Assembly: GCA_015501605.1 (NCBI GenBank)
Contig: JADNRZ010000018.1
Coordinates: 1,074,995 to 1,138,994, forward strand
DNA length: 64,000 bases
Source of the DNA: Panaeolus papilionaceus
Taxonomy: Eukaryota; Basidiomycota; Agaricomycetes; Agaricales
Reading direction: 5' to 3'
The notes below the pieces were generated by a model. That model saw only the letters and a program-made list of their open reading frames with translations, searched no databases and had not been told where the DNA came from. Below are positions 1 through 12,310 of this stretch, in pieces; the stretch's first letter is position 1; each line of letters opens with the position of its first letter. The position numbers and the translations under genes were made by a program.

Positions 1-1525
1 TGCGCGATATTTTGTGTCTTCGACAAAGTATGCCCCGCCCTTGACGAGACCAGGATCCAGAGGATCGGATATGTTCTTCCTTTTGAGGCGGAAATTGGCA
101 TCAATTGCCAGAAAGAGACTATGGACATATCTGGAATAATGAGAAGAAGCGCTGAGAGATCTAGGCTTATTGTGAATTTTACAAAACATAACTTACGGTT
201 TTGTCGACGATTCCCATCCATCTGGCATATTTATTCCTGGATGCGGGCATGCCGGACACAGAAGAGCCATTGCACCTTCCAATATTGCAATTGCCCCCAT
301 CGGATCATGTCCTTGTCCTGAACGCATCAGCAAGTGCAGATGGCGCCACTCGTGAGTCATTCTGAGAAACACAAGATAGCGATCCTGTAAGGCCGACATT
401 TAGTGTTGACAGTTCTTGATGGCAGAGAGCTGGGATACATACCTTGGGTGGATTAAGCCCAGTATTGCATGTTTTTCGAACAAGAGCTTGATAATACTCA
501 AAGCCGGACAGTTGCGAGACGAAAGTCAAAAGCTCAAAGTGATCTAACACATCGAATGTCGCGGCAGTTTGTGGATGCTGGATCGAAGCTGGAAATAATC
601 CTGCCCGCAGGAGTTGAACAATATGTCGTTGTTCGTCTTCTCCGCAGGCACAGAAATCGAGGTTAACTTGATGGATACCTTTGATATCAATAATTACAAA
701 ATCGTCCTCTGGTGCCGTTGTTTTTCTTGAACACCGATGTCCAGGCTTTCCCAACTGTATTCGAAGCCCTAATTCTCGGAGTGAAGACTTCTCGAAAAAC
801 TCGCCATTCCATTTCTGCCGTGCCATGATCAGTGTGTAATTAATTGATGGCAGTGGAGAACAAACAAACCCTGATGCGGTGGAGATACCATTTGGAATGA
901 GTCATCACCATGCATTCTCGACAGCACAACTCCCGGTCTCGACAATCAATGCACTCATACATTGCACTGTTTATCCCACACTTTGAACACAGGTCACTCG
1001 TAAAGTGACCTCTTCCTTCCCAACATAGCAACTCTTCAATAAATAAGCCACACTCCTCCACCCATTGTCGAAGAACGCTGTCCTGAAAGTCAATAGGTCA
1101 GTTAGTTCAGTTTGCGTCAAATATCATCTGCATAAACGCACCCCTTTTGGCTTAAGTTCCTTTAACTTATTGTGATCTCCTGTTTCTTCCAGATATGTGA
1201 TGTAGGCACGATCGATTGGAAGGTCAAAGACAGTGTCGTCGTGGAATAGAGAACTGTCATGAATGACAGTAGCATCCTTGGGAGCTTCTTGGGGCGATGG
1301 ACCCGGACTTTGGTTGGTTTCCTTTCGGGACTTTTTCCTGTCTTTCCTATCCTTTTTTGAACGCGAAATCTTCGTGTTGCGTGTGCTGATTGTCGTTTTT
1401 ATTTCCGTAATTCCTCGGTTGTCAGACTTGAAATCGGAGTGCGCATTCCGCATTTCATGGCCATTTTCGTCCTCTTCGGCACTGCTGTCGTAGACAATGA
1501 ACTGTCTGGCGGAGCGTTTACTCAT
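1..1525 (-). CDS. KDZ-family transposase, N-terminal part (runs off left edge)
   Basis: Five minus-strand exons read as 1525-1142, 1082-870, 814-443, 384-197 and 118-1, with GT/AG introns of 55-78 nt; the frame stays open across all junctions. The start is the ATG at 1525. After a charged, low-complexity N-terminus (about 130 residues) comes a cysteine cluster (CSKCG, CIDC, CCREC, then a His), followed by FFEKSSLRELGLRIQLG, YLVFLRMTHEWRHL, LLCPACPHPGINMP and DANFRLKRKN at the window edge. These are the hallmarks of the CxC2 cluster and N-terminal half of KDZ (Kyakuja-Dileera-Zisupton) DDE transposases, common in Agaricomycetes. The catalytic domain lies outside the window. No stop or frameshift is visible, so the copy may be intact. 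It would act in the nucleus on element ends, which are not visible here. Confidence 0.9.
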
Positions 1526-1729
1526 CTTGTTGAGACAGCAGTCAGTCTCAGAGTCTGAGGGCGGAAAGGAAGAATGAGTAACCTGCAGGGAGAACTGAAG
1601 AAGAGCTTCACCAACGGCGAGCAACACAGTGGCTTCACTTAGTGATATCCGCGCTCACTGGGTCCACCAGACCTTCTTTTTATCCCTTTTTGCCCTCCTA
1701 TCCTCCCTATTGTAATAACACCCTCGACA

Positions 1730-2460
1730 ATGGGTCGAACATCCAAGTACACGACGAACGAAGAACGCATGCAGGCAAGGAAACAGCGCAGGCAAGAACA
1801 GGCTCGCACAGACACGTAAGTGGTCATTTCCCTCATCTCTAGTCAGATACTCATGAGCTTATCAGGGGGAAAGAACTCCGACGGACTCAGAATCGTCGTT
1901 CATACGAGCGACGCCGAAATTTTCCAAGTCAGCTGCGCCTTCGCTACCAAGACATTCCAGCTTTTATTCGTCGACTTGGGGAGGAATCCATGAATATCAC
2001 CACTCAATCACTGTTTGAGGAACACTATTACAGTACGGAGCCTATTTCACCTGATGACGACTTCGAGCATTGGGAGTCTATTCCGCCGTACTTCGTTTCA
2101 AAATCACTTCTGGAGCTTGGGTTTACCGACACCGTTGATGCAGTCCATGGCCGACGACTACGGATTCAGCATGATCGAGAACAAGACCTAGTAAATCGCT
2201 ATAACGAGGAAAATCACGTTGAGATGTGGTGTGAGGTTCATCTGCATATCTTTCGCTTAATTGGAGAATCGAAGACCCTCCGGAAGCAGTTGGACGAAAT
2301 CAAGCAGGTTGATGCTAGCTGTGTGCACTATATTATGGGTAGACATTTTTTGTTTTGGAAGGCAAAGGCTATTTTATCATACTCGGAGTACTGGAAGATT
2401 ATGCGTACTGGCTCCATCAAGGACGTTCGATCTCACTTTGAAGCTATCTGGTATGACTAG
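1730..2460 (+). CDS. Unknown protein divergent to the KDZ transposase
   Basis: Two exons, 1730-1815 and 1866-2460, joined by a 50-nt intron (gtaagt to ttatcag), give a 226-residue frame. The ATG at 1730 is the first in frame. The N-terminus is strongly basic and rich in Arg/Gln/Glu (ERMQARKQRRQEQ), suggesting nucleic-acid contact or a helical tail. The C-terminal two thirds are mixed alpha-helical with Trp/Tyr and no motif I recognise. It starts about 205 bp from the transposase start and is transcribed away from it, sharing one intergenic control region. Inference: it is an accessory gene of the KDZ element; the alternative is a host gene flanked by the insertion. Confidence 0.6.
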
Positions 2461-3739
2461 GCCCATTCCAATTATCTACTCTGTTTGTATCTACCGCTAT
2501 GTACTGAAAATATCTTATTGTGACCAAAAATCATCGGAGTGTTCTTCAAATCGAGTCGTCCATGGACTTGGTGTGATATCATGCGACTTCGTGTGAGAAC
2601 CCTGCCAGCGGCGGAACCTGGATTTTGGGATACTGAATTTTTGTTACATCTTCGCTCCAGAGTCTCTCTGCTAACTTGAAAACATCATTTTGTGTCCGTA
2701 TATAGATAATGCCCTAAAGATTAGACCTACGAAATAACAGTGTCTATATGCAAGTGTTACATGCATAATTCAAGGAATACATGTTTTAGGCAATTAGCTT
2801 GACGGAACGGGAATTGATCCAGCCAATCAGAGGAGTAATAGGGGAGCACTGAATCCCGAGCTTCAAACATATATATCATGATTATTACAACAACATTGCA
2901 TATAACAATAGATTGAAGTCCACAAAATGAGAGGTGTCCTAACTATAGATATAACCAGATAGTGTTTATAAGCCTGGCACATCATTTATGTATGAAAAAA
3001 CCTAATCTTTTTAGTACGAACATGGTTTGAGACCATTCCAGTTATAAACCCCTGGTGGATGTTGGTTGCCCTCTCGCTCAAATCATGTACACTAACACTC
3101 AATGTCAAAGTTTATATGTCCAAAACAACCACAATGCATTTCTTAATGCTACTGTCTTCTATAAAAGCACTTTGGTTCGGGAATCAGAACACTATTTGTC
3201 TTGAAGACTCAAAGTTCTGTTAACGCACACAAGCATGCACTCTAACTGAGAATGTGTGCGCGCCAGGGACTTCTACCAAGAGTGCGTGCGTGCGGCTCTT
3301 ACAACTAAGGATGCGCATGCTGGCGGCCGCTCTTACTGGGAATGTGTGCGCGTAAATGCATTCTGTGCTTGTGTCGTTTATATTTTAAATTGTCATTATT
3401 CAGAATTTATTTTCTCCAAGTTGATTCAATATGGGTCAACCGTGCAAGTACATTCTAGTCAAGCTTTGTCACTCAGTAGACACAAAATGAGATAATAGAC
3501 GCAAATGAACAGTTAACTTGATAACTCAAAATACAACATAATAAGATAAGATAGTCTTCACAATCACACGACAACCTAGAAGCACAATGACATATATTTC
3601 ACAAAGATATTTCACAAACATGGTAAGACAGAGACGACGATTACAAATGGAGTCAACAGAGTGGGGCATGCAAGAAGGTGATAATGACAAGAAAATGGAA
3701 GGATCGCCCTAGACGACTCCCGCATGACACAAACTAATT
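2461..3739. other. Intergenic, no supported gene
   Basis: AT-rich sequence with no convincing coding frame. Around 3240-3355 there is a short CpG- and GTGCG-rich patch in which the phrase 'gaatgtgtgcgcg' occurs twice about 100 bp apart, a degenerate short direct repeat. Nothing else was seen. Confidence 0.5.
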
Positions 3740-4860
3740 CTAGATGACCACAACATTACCGCCCCTCAAGGCTTCGAGAAAACATGCGATAGCAGCATCG
3801 CGATTATTGAATCGTTCCAAACGAAACCCTGTTGCTCCAGTGACGTATGGAGCAGTGTTCGCCCTGATGGCGTATGTGAGAGCATGAAGGGAAAAAAAGC
3901 GAAAACTGACTTACCACCCCCGGAAGACACCAACCTGAAAACCTTGAGTGACAGCGTAGTAACGTTGGCCTGGAATAGTGTCACAGATATAGTAATGAAT
4001 GCCGAGGCGAGAGACAAGAGCTCCTGTGGGGCCGGTGTAGGCGGGAGCAGCTTGGATAGGAGCTGGTGCGGGAGCAGCAGGAGCGGTAGAAGCTGCCTGA
4101 GCAGTGGGAGCAGCTGGAGCGGTAGAAGCTGCCTGAGCAACGGGAGCAGCAGGAGCAGTAGAAGCCGCTTGAGCAGCAGATGCTATAGATCCAATGTGGG
4201 TGGTAGAAGCAGTGGAGCTGGTGGAGCCAGCTTGAGCAATGGGAGCAGCAGGGGCAGTAGGAGCAGCTGCAACAATGGGAGGAATGGCAGAACTGGTAGA
4301 ACCAGTCGGAGTGGCGGAAGAGGCAGACCCAGCAGGAGTGGCGTTGTTGGGAGCTGCTTGAGCCTGGGACGTTACTCCAGCGGGAGTGATACCATTAGGG
4401 CCTGTAGGAGCGGTAGAGGAAGCACCAACAGGAGCTGTGATCGGAGTAGTCGAGGGTAGCGCCGCGGCGGCGGCGGCTGATGCGCCAGCCACAGTAGAAG
4501 TGATGATGGCAGGCGCAATAGTCGAGGCTGTAACGGTCAAAGGAGTGGCACTAGCACTCTGCGAAGATGGAAGGCCAGAAAGGGGATGTGAAACAGAAAC
4601 ACCACTGCTGGCAGTGGTGGAAGGTGCTTGCAAACCATTGCCTGAGGGTTTAATGTGAGACTAAAAATAAAATGTGAAATAAGACGGACGTACTGGCAGT
4701 CTGCGATCCAGAGCTCAAGAGAGCAGTGATGAGAGAGGTGGGAGTGAGCGCTAGAAAACAATTGGTCGGGAATTCCGAGGCTTTACGAAGTAAAGGGAGG
4801 TATTTCGTGCGACGGACGAGCCCACCTCTTTGGACCCTGAAAATCCTCGCCCGATCTCCA
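3740..4860 (-). CDS. Ser/Thr/Ala-rich protein with C-terminal viroplasmin/RNase H1 N-terminal-like domain (5' end unclear)
   Basis: Exons read as 4694 upward (5' limit undetermined), 4641-3915 and 3863-3740, stop TAG. The long exon encodes about 190 residues of A/S/T/P repeats (units like STAPAAP), then YYAVTQGFQVGVFRGW. Across a 51-nt intron this continues ANTAPYVTGATGFRLERF and ends with an N-R-D-AIACFLEAL helix. That pattern (Y-V-V-x-G-x-x-x-G-V-F-x-x-W, then V-x-G-x-G/T-x-x-x-x-F) is the small hybrid-binding fold found at the N-terminus of RNase H1 and in caulimovirus viroplasmin; many fungal proteins carry it alone. Upstream, the block LVRRTKYLPLLRKASEF is open, but further 5' the same frame meets TGA stops, so either the first exon is missed or this copy is decaying. 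It is not a viral gene; no other viral function is present. Confidence 0.6.
4777..4822. repeat. Repeat copy A, CpG-intact (mate at 25579-25624)
   Basis: A 46-bp segment aligning without gaps to 25579-25624. Differences are concentrated at CpGs: every CpG here is CpA in the other copy. In the minus-strand reading it encodes part of LVRRTKYLPLLRKASEF. Confidence 0.75.
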
Positions 4861-5461
4861 TTTGGACCCGCAGCCCATTCTCAGACTCAACTCGAAAGCT
4901 TTTGACTCATTCCACTGCGATCGTTATGAGTCCTCTCAACGCCGCAGCTGTTCGCAGTCTTCTATCTGATACACTTGAAATTTTTCATACTCTATGCGTT
5001 GTTTTGCACTATCACCTGGTCCCCAGTCAATATATTATTTAATTAAATATAATTGCTCACGACGAATGACATCAAATTTTAAAATCAGAATTAAAGTCGT
5101 ACGAGAACATATCAGGTGATGTAACAGATGTCAATTGATGACTAACTATTTGGCCAATCAACAACTATAAATAATAAAAAAATGATTTTAAAAAATATGT
5201 TAAAATGGCGTTCGGGTCAACGATGAATGAAACGAGAACATTATGAAGTGAAATGCGACGAGCCAGTGAGGAATATATACAATATGTGAGATAAAGCGAT
5301 ATAAATCAGAATAACAATCAACAAATAAAACCTGCCAACGTTAAGGGGTGCGATGATATGAGACATATGAGAATGTGATGTGTACCCGGAGGTGCGGTTC
5401 CGACACTATTCAATACTCTAAGACGTGTACCATGTCAGCGGTAAGCAGATGTACGCTAAAT
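4861..5461. other. Intergenic, AT-rich, no supported gene
   Basis: No frame with coding character. Runs such as ttaaaatatgtt and aataataaaaaa dominate. Nothing else was seen. Confidence 0.5.
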
Positions 5462-6847
5462 TTAAAAAAACAAACCTTGAGTTCCATATCCATCAACCAT
5501 TGCCCAACCACCCGGTACAGCGCCAAAGCTAGCGCAGCGTCCAATGCTCTCTAACATCCAGACTGCCTGCTTAGCAAGGTTGTCGCGCAGAGGCGCTGTA
5601 GGGAGTTCATTGTCGAATGTAGAGGTGTAGAAGAATGGGATGAAGAGAACGTTGTCGTCGTGGAGGGAACGGATAGTTCGGCAGCAGTATGGATCGGAGC
5701 CGCATAGATGGCGACCTATTTGATCCGATCTTATGATCTTCCACCCCCTGTCCTGGTACTTTTGGATGGCGGCCAAGGTCGCCTTCCGTGCCTTACCCAG
5801 GTGAACGTTAAGTATAGAAATTTTGTTCAACGTCGCTGCCGGATATGTGATCACGATTCCCAAATGGTTGAGAGTGTTAACGAGCATGGTGCCGTGAAAT
5901 CCAAACATTGGTATAATTGCTTTGTGTTTCGAGATGGTGAGATTGATGGATTGGCCGTGTCCGTTGACAAGTTTATAAATACGGTCGTACAAGTTCTTTT
6001 TAGGAGGAACATGCTCCGAACCACTGTACAGTCGAGTGTCGAATATGACGCGCTGATTGTCGTAGCCTTCGGACCTAAAGAATGCAAGTGCTGCGAGCTC
6101 GTGGGATTCCTGAGCGTAGAAATCTAAATCATTTGGAACAAATTCATCTGGAAATATAATGGACAAAATGGATGAACCGGACAATATGACGTTGTGCTTG
6201 CGAAATATGTAGTCGAGGGCGACCGCGTCCAACCCGAAGTCCTGTACTGCCTTGCTGTACCGCTGATGCAAAATGGCACCCATTTGGTGGGGACGGATAA
6301 GGTTGTTTTCCTGCAACACCAACAATTCCGTCAACGACAGGTAGGAGGCCTGCCGCTTCCTCTCCGATACCGAAAAACCAGTCCACTCCCCTGGATATAC
6401 GTCATACATGTCGCAAATGTAGTTAGTATAGTGTACATGTCATTAAAACATGCAGGACCTACTTTTGCTTTCAGGTTTGATCCTTGGAATTCCCAAATTC
6501 ATTCTAAATGCTCTGCGAATTATCTCAGATGGCGTTTGTGCCTCATCGGCACTCACGTTCTCTGGGACCATTTGATGTGAAGGACCTGGTCGATCGCTGT
6601 CGAGGTCGGGATACCAGTGTATTGGCGCGGTGCGGTAGGAGGGAGTACTCGAATTGGATGTGGTTGCTTGGGTGGAGGAAGTTCCGGACGAAGAGCTGGT
6701 GTTGATAGGTTCGGATACCGACAAACGAGGACCAGATGGTGAGCGTATAGGTCTACCGTGACCGTGAGTTATGACCCGACGAGGCATGGTTTGAGAGACT
6801 GGTTGACGAGAAACAGTATCGTATTTAGTACGTTTGTCAAAGTCCAT
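5462..6847 (-). CDS. Unknown protein with a nucleotidyltransferase-like signature
   Basis: Two exons, 6847-6463 and 6390-5462, separated by a 72-nt intron with matching phase (385 nt leaves one base, 929 nt supplies two), give about 437 residues. The first exon is Ser/Thr/Pro-rich and looks disordered. The second holds YIFRKHNVILSGSSILSI followed by VPNDLDFYAQE. A G-S-x-x-x-x-x-x-F ... D-L-D-F-Y arrangement is typical of the active-site strand of nucleotidyltransferase-fold proteins (GS motif plus D-x-D). Here only DLDFY is seen, so catalysis is uncertain. Proteins of this look recur in Agaricomycete genomes without known function. It is next to another minus-strand unknown gene, but no operon logic applies. 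The alternative is an inactive, structural member of the fold. Confidence 0.65.
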
Positions 6848-7584
6848 AGTGGCGATGTAGATATATATGATAGGAATGTGTAGGTTGGTGAATGTCGGTA
6901 GCCCTTGTGGGGTGGTATATATACCAGGACGCGTTCTGCTGCGACGTACACACTCATCGCACCCTTTCAGGTTCGAGTGAATTGAATATCGGTACACTAA
7001 TAGTAATATATTTTTTGGTTTCTCTGCTTCTATTTTTTTTTTATTGAATTTTAGTTGACTTACGTATCAATAAACAACTTGAACATTACCCGCCTGCTCA
7101 ACCATCACTCCAGCTCGTAATTCAATATATACAATCACTGCGCAGGTTCAATTACTGGTTGTTGGTACCGGTTCGCGCAGCAAATATCCAACGGTTCAGT
7201 TGTACCAGTGCGTCTCCAAGTTGTAGACCTGCTGATAGTTCTGCTAATCATATTTATTCAACTTCATCCGTCGATAACGATGTATCTGGTTAACCTGGTA
7301 TTCTGATTGACTGTGTCCATATGCAATTCTGTTAAATACAATCATAATAATGAATACTGTTATACTACACGTCCAAGCGTCGATGAGTAGACACATACAA
7401 ATCGTATAAACCAACCGAGTCCACTTTCAGCATGTATGTCCCCATTATGATGTCGTTGGGTATCTGTCTCAGCTAAGGCTCTCACGAACCCCATTTTAGA
7501 AGAGTGTTTACATTAAGTAGCCGGGTTCGCTGAAATTAAAACATGACATTCGACTATCTAAAAGTAAAAATGCTATACATTTCA
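6848..7584. other. Intergenic between two minus-strand genes
   Basis: No supported gene. A T-rich run lies at about 7010-7050. It holds the presumed promoter of the gene starting at 6847 and the 3' flank of the gene ending at 7585. No clear TATA box was assigned. Confidence 0.45.
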
Positions 7585-8874
7585 TCACGTAGCTACGTCC
7601 ATCGATTGTACAACATTGCGGCTTTCATCCGTGTCAATGGAAATACGCATCCGCTTCAACAGAACTGTAGCGCTGGCACCGTCAGAATCATCATCGTCAA
7701 TAAATCTGACAACCCGCTTCACGGGTTTGTAAGTTACAGTATCAGGCCGTATTCTGGATACGCGATCGCGCATCTCTCGAAGTAATGATTTCTGAAATTA
7801 TGCGCATCGGTTAGGTGTGCAATTAATGAGATTGTATGAAACAACGTACACTCCTTTGGTCGTTGTCGATTAGAGCGAGACCTCTTAACGCTAATATAAG
7901 CTTTTTCTTTCCATGAACGATGTTGTTGGGGTTGGAAGGGACGACGGAGAATGCTATTGCCGCTTCAACAATGTCTCCAACCTTGAAAGTTACCGGATCC
8001 ACAGCGCGGTAACTATGAAACATTTTCAAGTTTGGTTTATTAGCAATTAGGCTCATACCATGACGACGACTATTTGAATACCTTGATTTACCGTAAGCAT
8101 CCACCGCCCGCTGGTAATAATCGACCCTGTTTTCCGTAGTGTGCACATATTCAGACCCCATGGATTGAAGTAGATACCCTTCAGGGTCGACAAACGGGGC
8201 GAATGGTACCTGTCCAGACCCATATGCCATTGATGCTGGAGTAAAGTATCGCGCGCTAGCTTGCAAAGCAGTAGACACATCATAGAAATCGGGGTTCCAT
8301 TGTTCAAGCGACGTTTCATCGAAACAATCCGAGAATTTTATGTATATCTCGTGAATTATATCAATGGCGTTTTCAAACAAGTCGTCGCCCATACCGGATA
8401 TTTTGACTTGCTGACGTAAATAGCGACGTGCACGGCGGCTGGCAACACTGTCACTATGATGCTTTCGTGAGTCTTTGCTTTTCAGGGTTCTAGGGGTTTA
8501 CTGAACTTACGTTGGAACTGTTACCGGCGGGAGCTCCTTTTGGCATAGGATGCCTGGTACCCGGAGTACCACTTCATCACCTTCTGCATCTACGAGTTTC
8601 CACATTACTGGACGGTCTATGCGGACAATCTTGAAGCTATTTGTCTATATGGAGTCATGTTAGCCGTGTGTAGATTCTTCGACCATGCTTATGCCAGAAA
8701 TATCTTACGTCTGCGTTTATGAGGTACTGGTCATGGCCTGCACATGTTTCCTTCGACGTACGTGACTTTGTAAAGTTTCCAAGTTGTTCCCCTTGCTTGA
8801 TTTTAGCCGTGATACTATTCAATAATGATCAAGGATCACTTACTCGCTTTCGAAATGTCATAAAATTGGTTCAT
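7585..8874 (-). CDS. Unknown five-exon protein
   Basis: Exons read as 8874-8844, 8814-8709, 8644-8511, 8453-7850 and 7791-7585, all with GT/AG introns of 29-64 nt. The start ATG at 8874 opens MNQFYDISKA. The protein has a small N-terminal beta-rich segment (VMWKLVDAEGDEVVLRVPG), a central helical region, then HSYRAVDPVTFKVGDIVEAAIAF. It continues with GKKKLILALRGLALID, a strand-turn-strand block recurrent in Agaricomycete hypothetical proteins. The C-terminal exon is basic with a DDDDSDG patch (about 68 residues). I do not recognise a functional family. The 29-nt first intron is short for fungi, so the first junction is the least certain. The style matches the genes on either side, suggesting a related lineage-specific set. 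Confidence 0.6.
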
Positions 8875-9738
8875 GCTGACTGAGAGTGTGTGACGAATGT
8901 AGAAATATCTGGCTGTGTTATTCAAGTTGGCTAAATATTGGTGTTTACATCGTGCTACCTATCGTATAAATACGATACGAACCATCATGACGACAATCTA
9001 TTTGTATAGTTGTTGTGATATAGAGCGCCTTCGCTCGTGTTAGATATGAGCTACGCACTGCGAGCGCGATGTGCGCAGCGATCACGCCGTTTGTCTGTTT
9101 GGACTGTCTGCCTCGTAACGTACTTATTCAGTTGATCATTAATTTGCAAATAACCTTCGATGCCATAACCTATATACTACCTAACAACGTCAGACATTGA
9201 CGTAGTATATGTTGTGTCACTTAAATGGCTGAATATATTCAAGAATTCATGCACAGATGGAACTGTTGAGCGCCCGTTGACTGGGGTTGCAGACAGCACA
9301 GCCCACATTAATGATTCATGTTTTGATGTTCGTTTCTGGGAAATAACCCAGCATCTTTACTTCATGATTTGGCACAGTGTCATTGACCCATGAAGCTATC
9401 GATGTATATTGGTGACTGCGGTTGTAAATTGCACCGTAACGAAACCTATGCAGCGCAAAGGTTACTTTCATGTCGATGCACAGTCTTTCAACCTCGATAC
9501 GCAGAAATGTATAAAGGTGTGTCTGCTTATCAGCTACATAACTCACTACCACCCTACTTGCATTGCTGTTTACTTATCAATCTTCGATCTAACATTCTTG
9601 TCTACTCGTATTCCTCGTTTGTTCTTTTATATATCACATTCACTCTGACCCCTGTGCGATCATACTCCATTTCTGTCACTCAGTCCAACAGTCTCGTATT
9701 TCCATATCGCCTTCCCATTGAACACCTAGCACTTTACA
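8875..9738. other. Divergent promoter region between unknown genes
   Basis: An 864-bp gap between the starts of the minus gene (8874) and the plus gene (9739). It contains a CpG-rich stretch at about 9050-9100 with gcgcagcg-type motifs. No reading frame with coding character was found. Confidence 0.45.
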
Positions 9739-12310
9739 ATGACTTCCTCTGCTACTCCTCGTGCATCAACTCGCGTTTCGTATGTCGATTATCTGTTATA
9801 TTCGTTATAGAGCGTGCTGACCATATTATTCAAATAAGCGCTGGCGGAACTAACAGAGTGTTGAGATCTCGCACCAACGTAGATCCTCACCATAACTCTA
9901 GTAGCGATACCGACAGTACCCACGGTGTCATATCAGATGAAACTGGTTTAGGGTGAGTCAACAACGATATCTCGTGATGTGAACTGTCATAACTGTATAT
10001 TCAACAGTGTTGTGAACGCGAGCATAACTCCAGCTAAACCAGAGGGGTACACGTTGGTCCTGCCTGATACCCCTGTAGTCGAGTTCGGTAAAAAAAGGAG
10101 GTTGTTGGATTCACATGACGAATCGATTGATTGGTCTCCGTCTCCGTGAGTATTAGGTTCTCTATCTGCTGTGCGATTTACTCGAATTTGATACGTGTCA
10201 ATCAGCCCGTCCAAGAAGCATAACAGCTCCAGTGATGAGGAGACCACTGGTGTCGTCGATGCTGATACGAACGCCTCGCCACCATCCCCTACTCTATGCA
10301 GTGATTATTCAGGAAGCGATGAGGTAGAGTTTGGTTACATATGATCCATTTTGTCGCATTCTGATGGACGATATAGGAACGTCGGAATCGTACAATCGGG
10401 ACCAACAACGCCATATACAAGATCCTGGATGCCAAGGACAAACACCGTGCTGAACAAGTATTACATTCGCCGGTTAAGCCTACGCAATCAGCCAATCAAG
10501 AATTTCAAAGCGTTGATGGGTCGGATTCTCCTGTTCCGGCACACAGATCGAGCTCTCAGCTTGTCAATAATAGCCCGAACACGAACAGCGGTCCTCGTTT
10601 GAAGACCATACCTGCCCATTCATTCACCAACCCACGAAATTTGGGTATGTGGTCTAAGGTGGTTCGTGACGAGACCAGTGGTACTTCAATTTACATGGTT
10701 ACGTGAGTTGGTCAATTGTAGTTCATATAGCATTGTACTGATTCTATCTTGATTGCGATTTATTCTTATTTTTCAGATATCTTCCATCGTCGGATCCATG
10801 GTCTGAAAGTCCCCTTGCCGAATCTCTTATGGATCCAGATATGATCCACGATGGTCTGTATGACGGTCTGCCTGCTTATCCGTGCGTATATCTGTTTCCA
10901 TTCTTATCATATCTCGCTAACCGTGCAGGTGACATAGTAAGCTTCAGCTCATATATAATTCAGCACCCCCCAATAACGACGTTTTGGAATCGGACGAAGA
11001 GGGAAATGTCATCAGGCATGCTATGTCGATTGAGGCATGGGTATCCTTCGGAATTTCCAGACAGTATGTCCTGTTCACCTGTCTCTCCTTCGCTTTAGTA
11101 TCATTCATCTATGCACATGTTACAGATTATGCTTAAAATGCATTACATTTACTCGTAACGGGCTACACTCTAACCCTGCAAGAGACTCGCCTTTGATGTT
11201 TTCTGCAATGTCATACAGCTCGGATGGTAAAGCCAAGTTTTTCAAAGACACCGCCCCGAAAACCCAGTTCTACGCAGTTGACCGAGATACCAATCGTCCA
11301 GTACTTTTCTGGTCATTGGGCGTCATAACATCTGCATTTTTGTCACAACCCTGTAATGAACCCGGTCGACCACGTTATCGAGGCTTGCATGCCGTTCTTC
11401 AACGTTGGGAAAGGGAGCGGTTGGGAGCGTTTTTCTCTATGTTATTCCGCAACATACACCTCAATGTGCAGATTGATGGAAATAGCGCATATGTATACCA
11501 AACGCGCTTTCAAAGTACTTCGGGTGGGCAAAGACCAAGTATGTGTTAACAGTACATTTTCATTCTGTCGCGTCTTACGTATTCTGTTAAGATCTTGAGT
11601 CCTATTCCTCCAGTCTGTTTCAAGGCAACAAGATCGCCAGGTTCAACATACCCACTTATCGCACACCCCTCAAAGAAGCAACTCCTCCTCCCTACTTCAA
11701 CAGGGGATATGCTTATACAGCTCAAGGTAGGCAACTTGTATATATCCATCTTTTTCATATTTATAACATGACACCTCAACCATAGTCCCTGTCTACGATG
11801 CCAGAGGACGTGACTTCGATCCTATGTGCATTGACTCGTCGCTGGAGAACATGCCACCGTTCGCTGGCGAAGTACCTGAAGGTTCAACTGCTTTCATCGG
11901 ATACGGTGCCGGGACAAGCGTTTTCAATGATAACTGGAAGATTACCTTTTACATTCGATATGTCATTATTCTTTCTACTCCAGCCTGATTCATGTGATTA
12001 TTATGGTATTAGCTACTCGTTGATTGCTGGCAATCGATGTTACTGATTTGTTGTGTCGTCGTTTATACATGTCTTGTTTCCTAAATATACATGTTATATT
12101 GTTCATATGTTTACATGTCTTCGTGTGTGCTCTAATAATCCAGGGAACGACAAGGCTTCCCAGAACGCGGCTCGCATTGCTTAGGCCCTTCGTAATGCAG
12201 CTGATGATAACTTGGACGACTTGGACAACGGCGATCCTCCCTCTCTCGAAGCACCAAGGGTCCCGGGTCTAGCTCCTCCGTTAGAGCGTTCTCAGTTTGG
12301 TATCTTGCAG
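9739..12310 (+). CDS. Unknown large multi-exon protein
   Basis: Starts at ATG 9739 (MTSSATPRASTRVS, donor after 9779). About nine to ten exons can be followed by GT/AG signals and frame, including 9839-9952, 10008 to about 10146, 10205 to about 10324, 10377-10704 and further exons to 12310. The N-terminal third is Ser/Thr/Asp-rich and disordered. The centre has SYSSDGKAKFFKDTAPKTQF, and later segments read RFNIPTYRTPLKE, VPVYDARGRDFD and VPEGSTAFIGYGAGT. That last strand pattern is a beta-rich module repeated in Agaricomycete unknown proteins that often lie next to genes like those at 5.5-8.9 kb. I cannot assign a function. The last exon carries an in-frame TAG at 12182-12184. The frame is open and coding-like after it (ALRNAADDNLDDLDNG), so the 3' end may be damaged or the true end may lie there. 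Confidence 0.55.

Noticed and set aside
3884..4658. Plus-strand Ser/Gly/Arg-rich and Ala-rich frames over the low-complexity exon
   Set aside because: They are shadows of the minus-strand Ser/Thr/Ala repeats; only the minus strand splices to a recognisable domain.
3740..4860. Integrated caulimovirus-like viral gene because of the viroplasmin-like domain
   Set aside because: The domain is common in eukaryotic RNase H1-related proteins, the gene has introns, and no other viral function is nearby.
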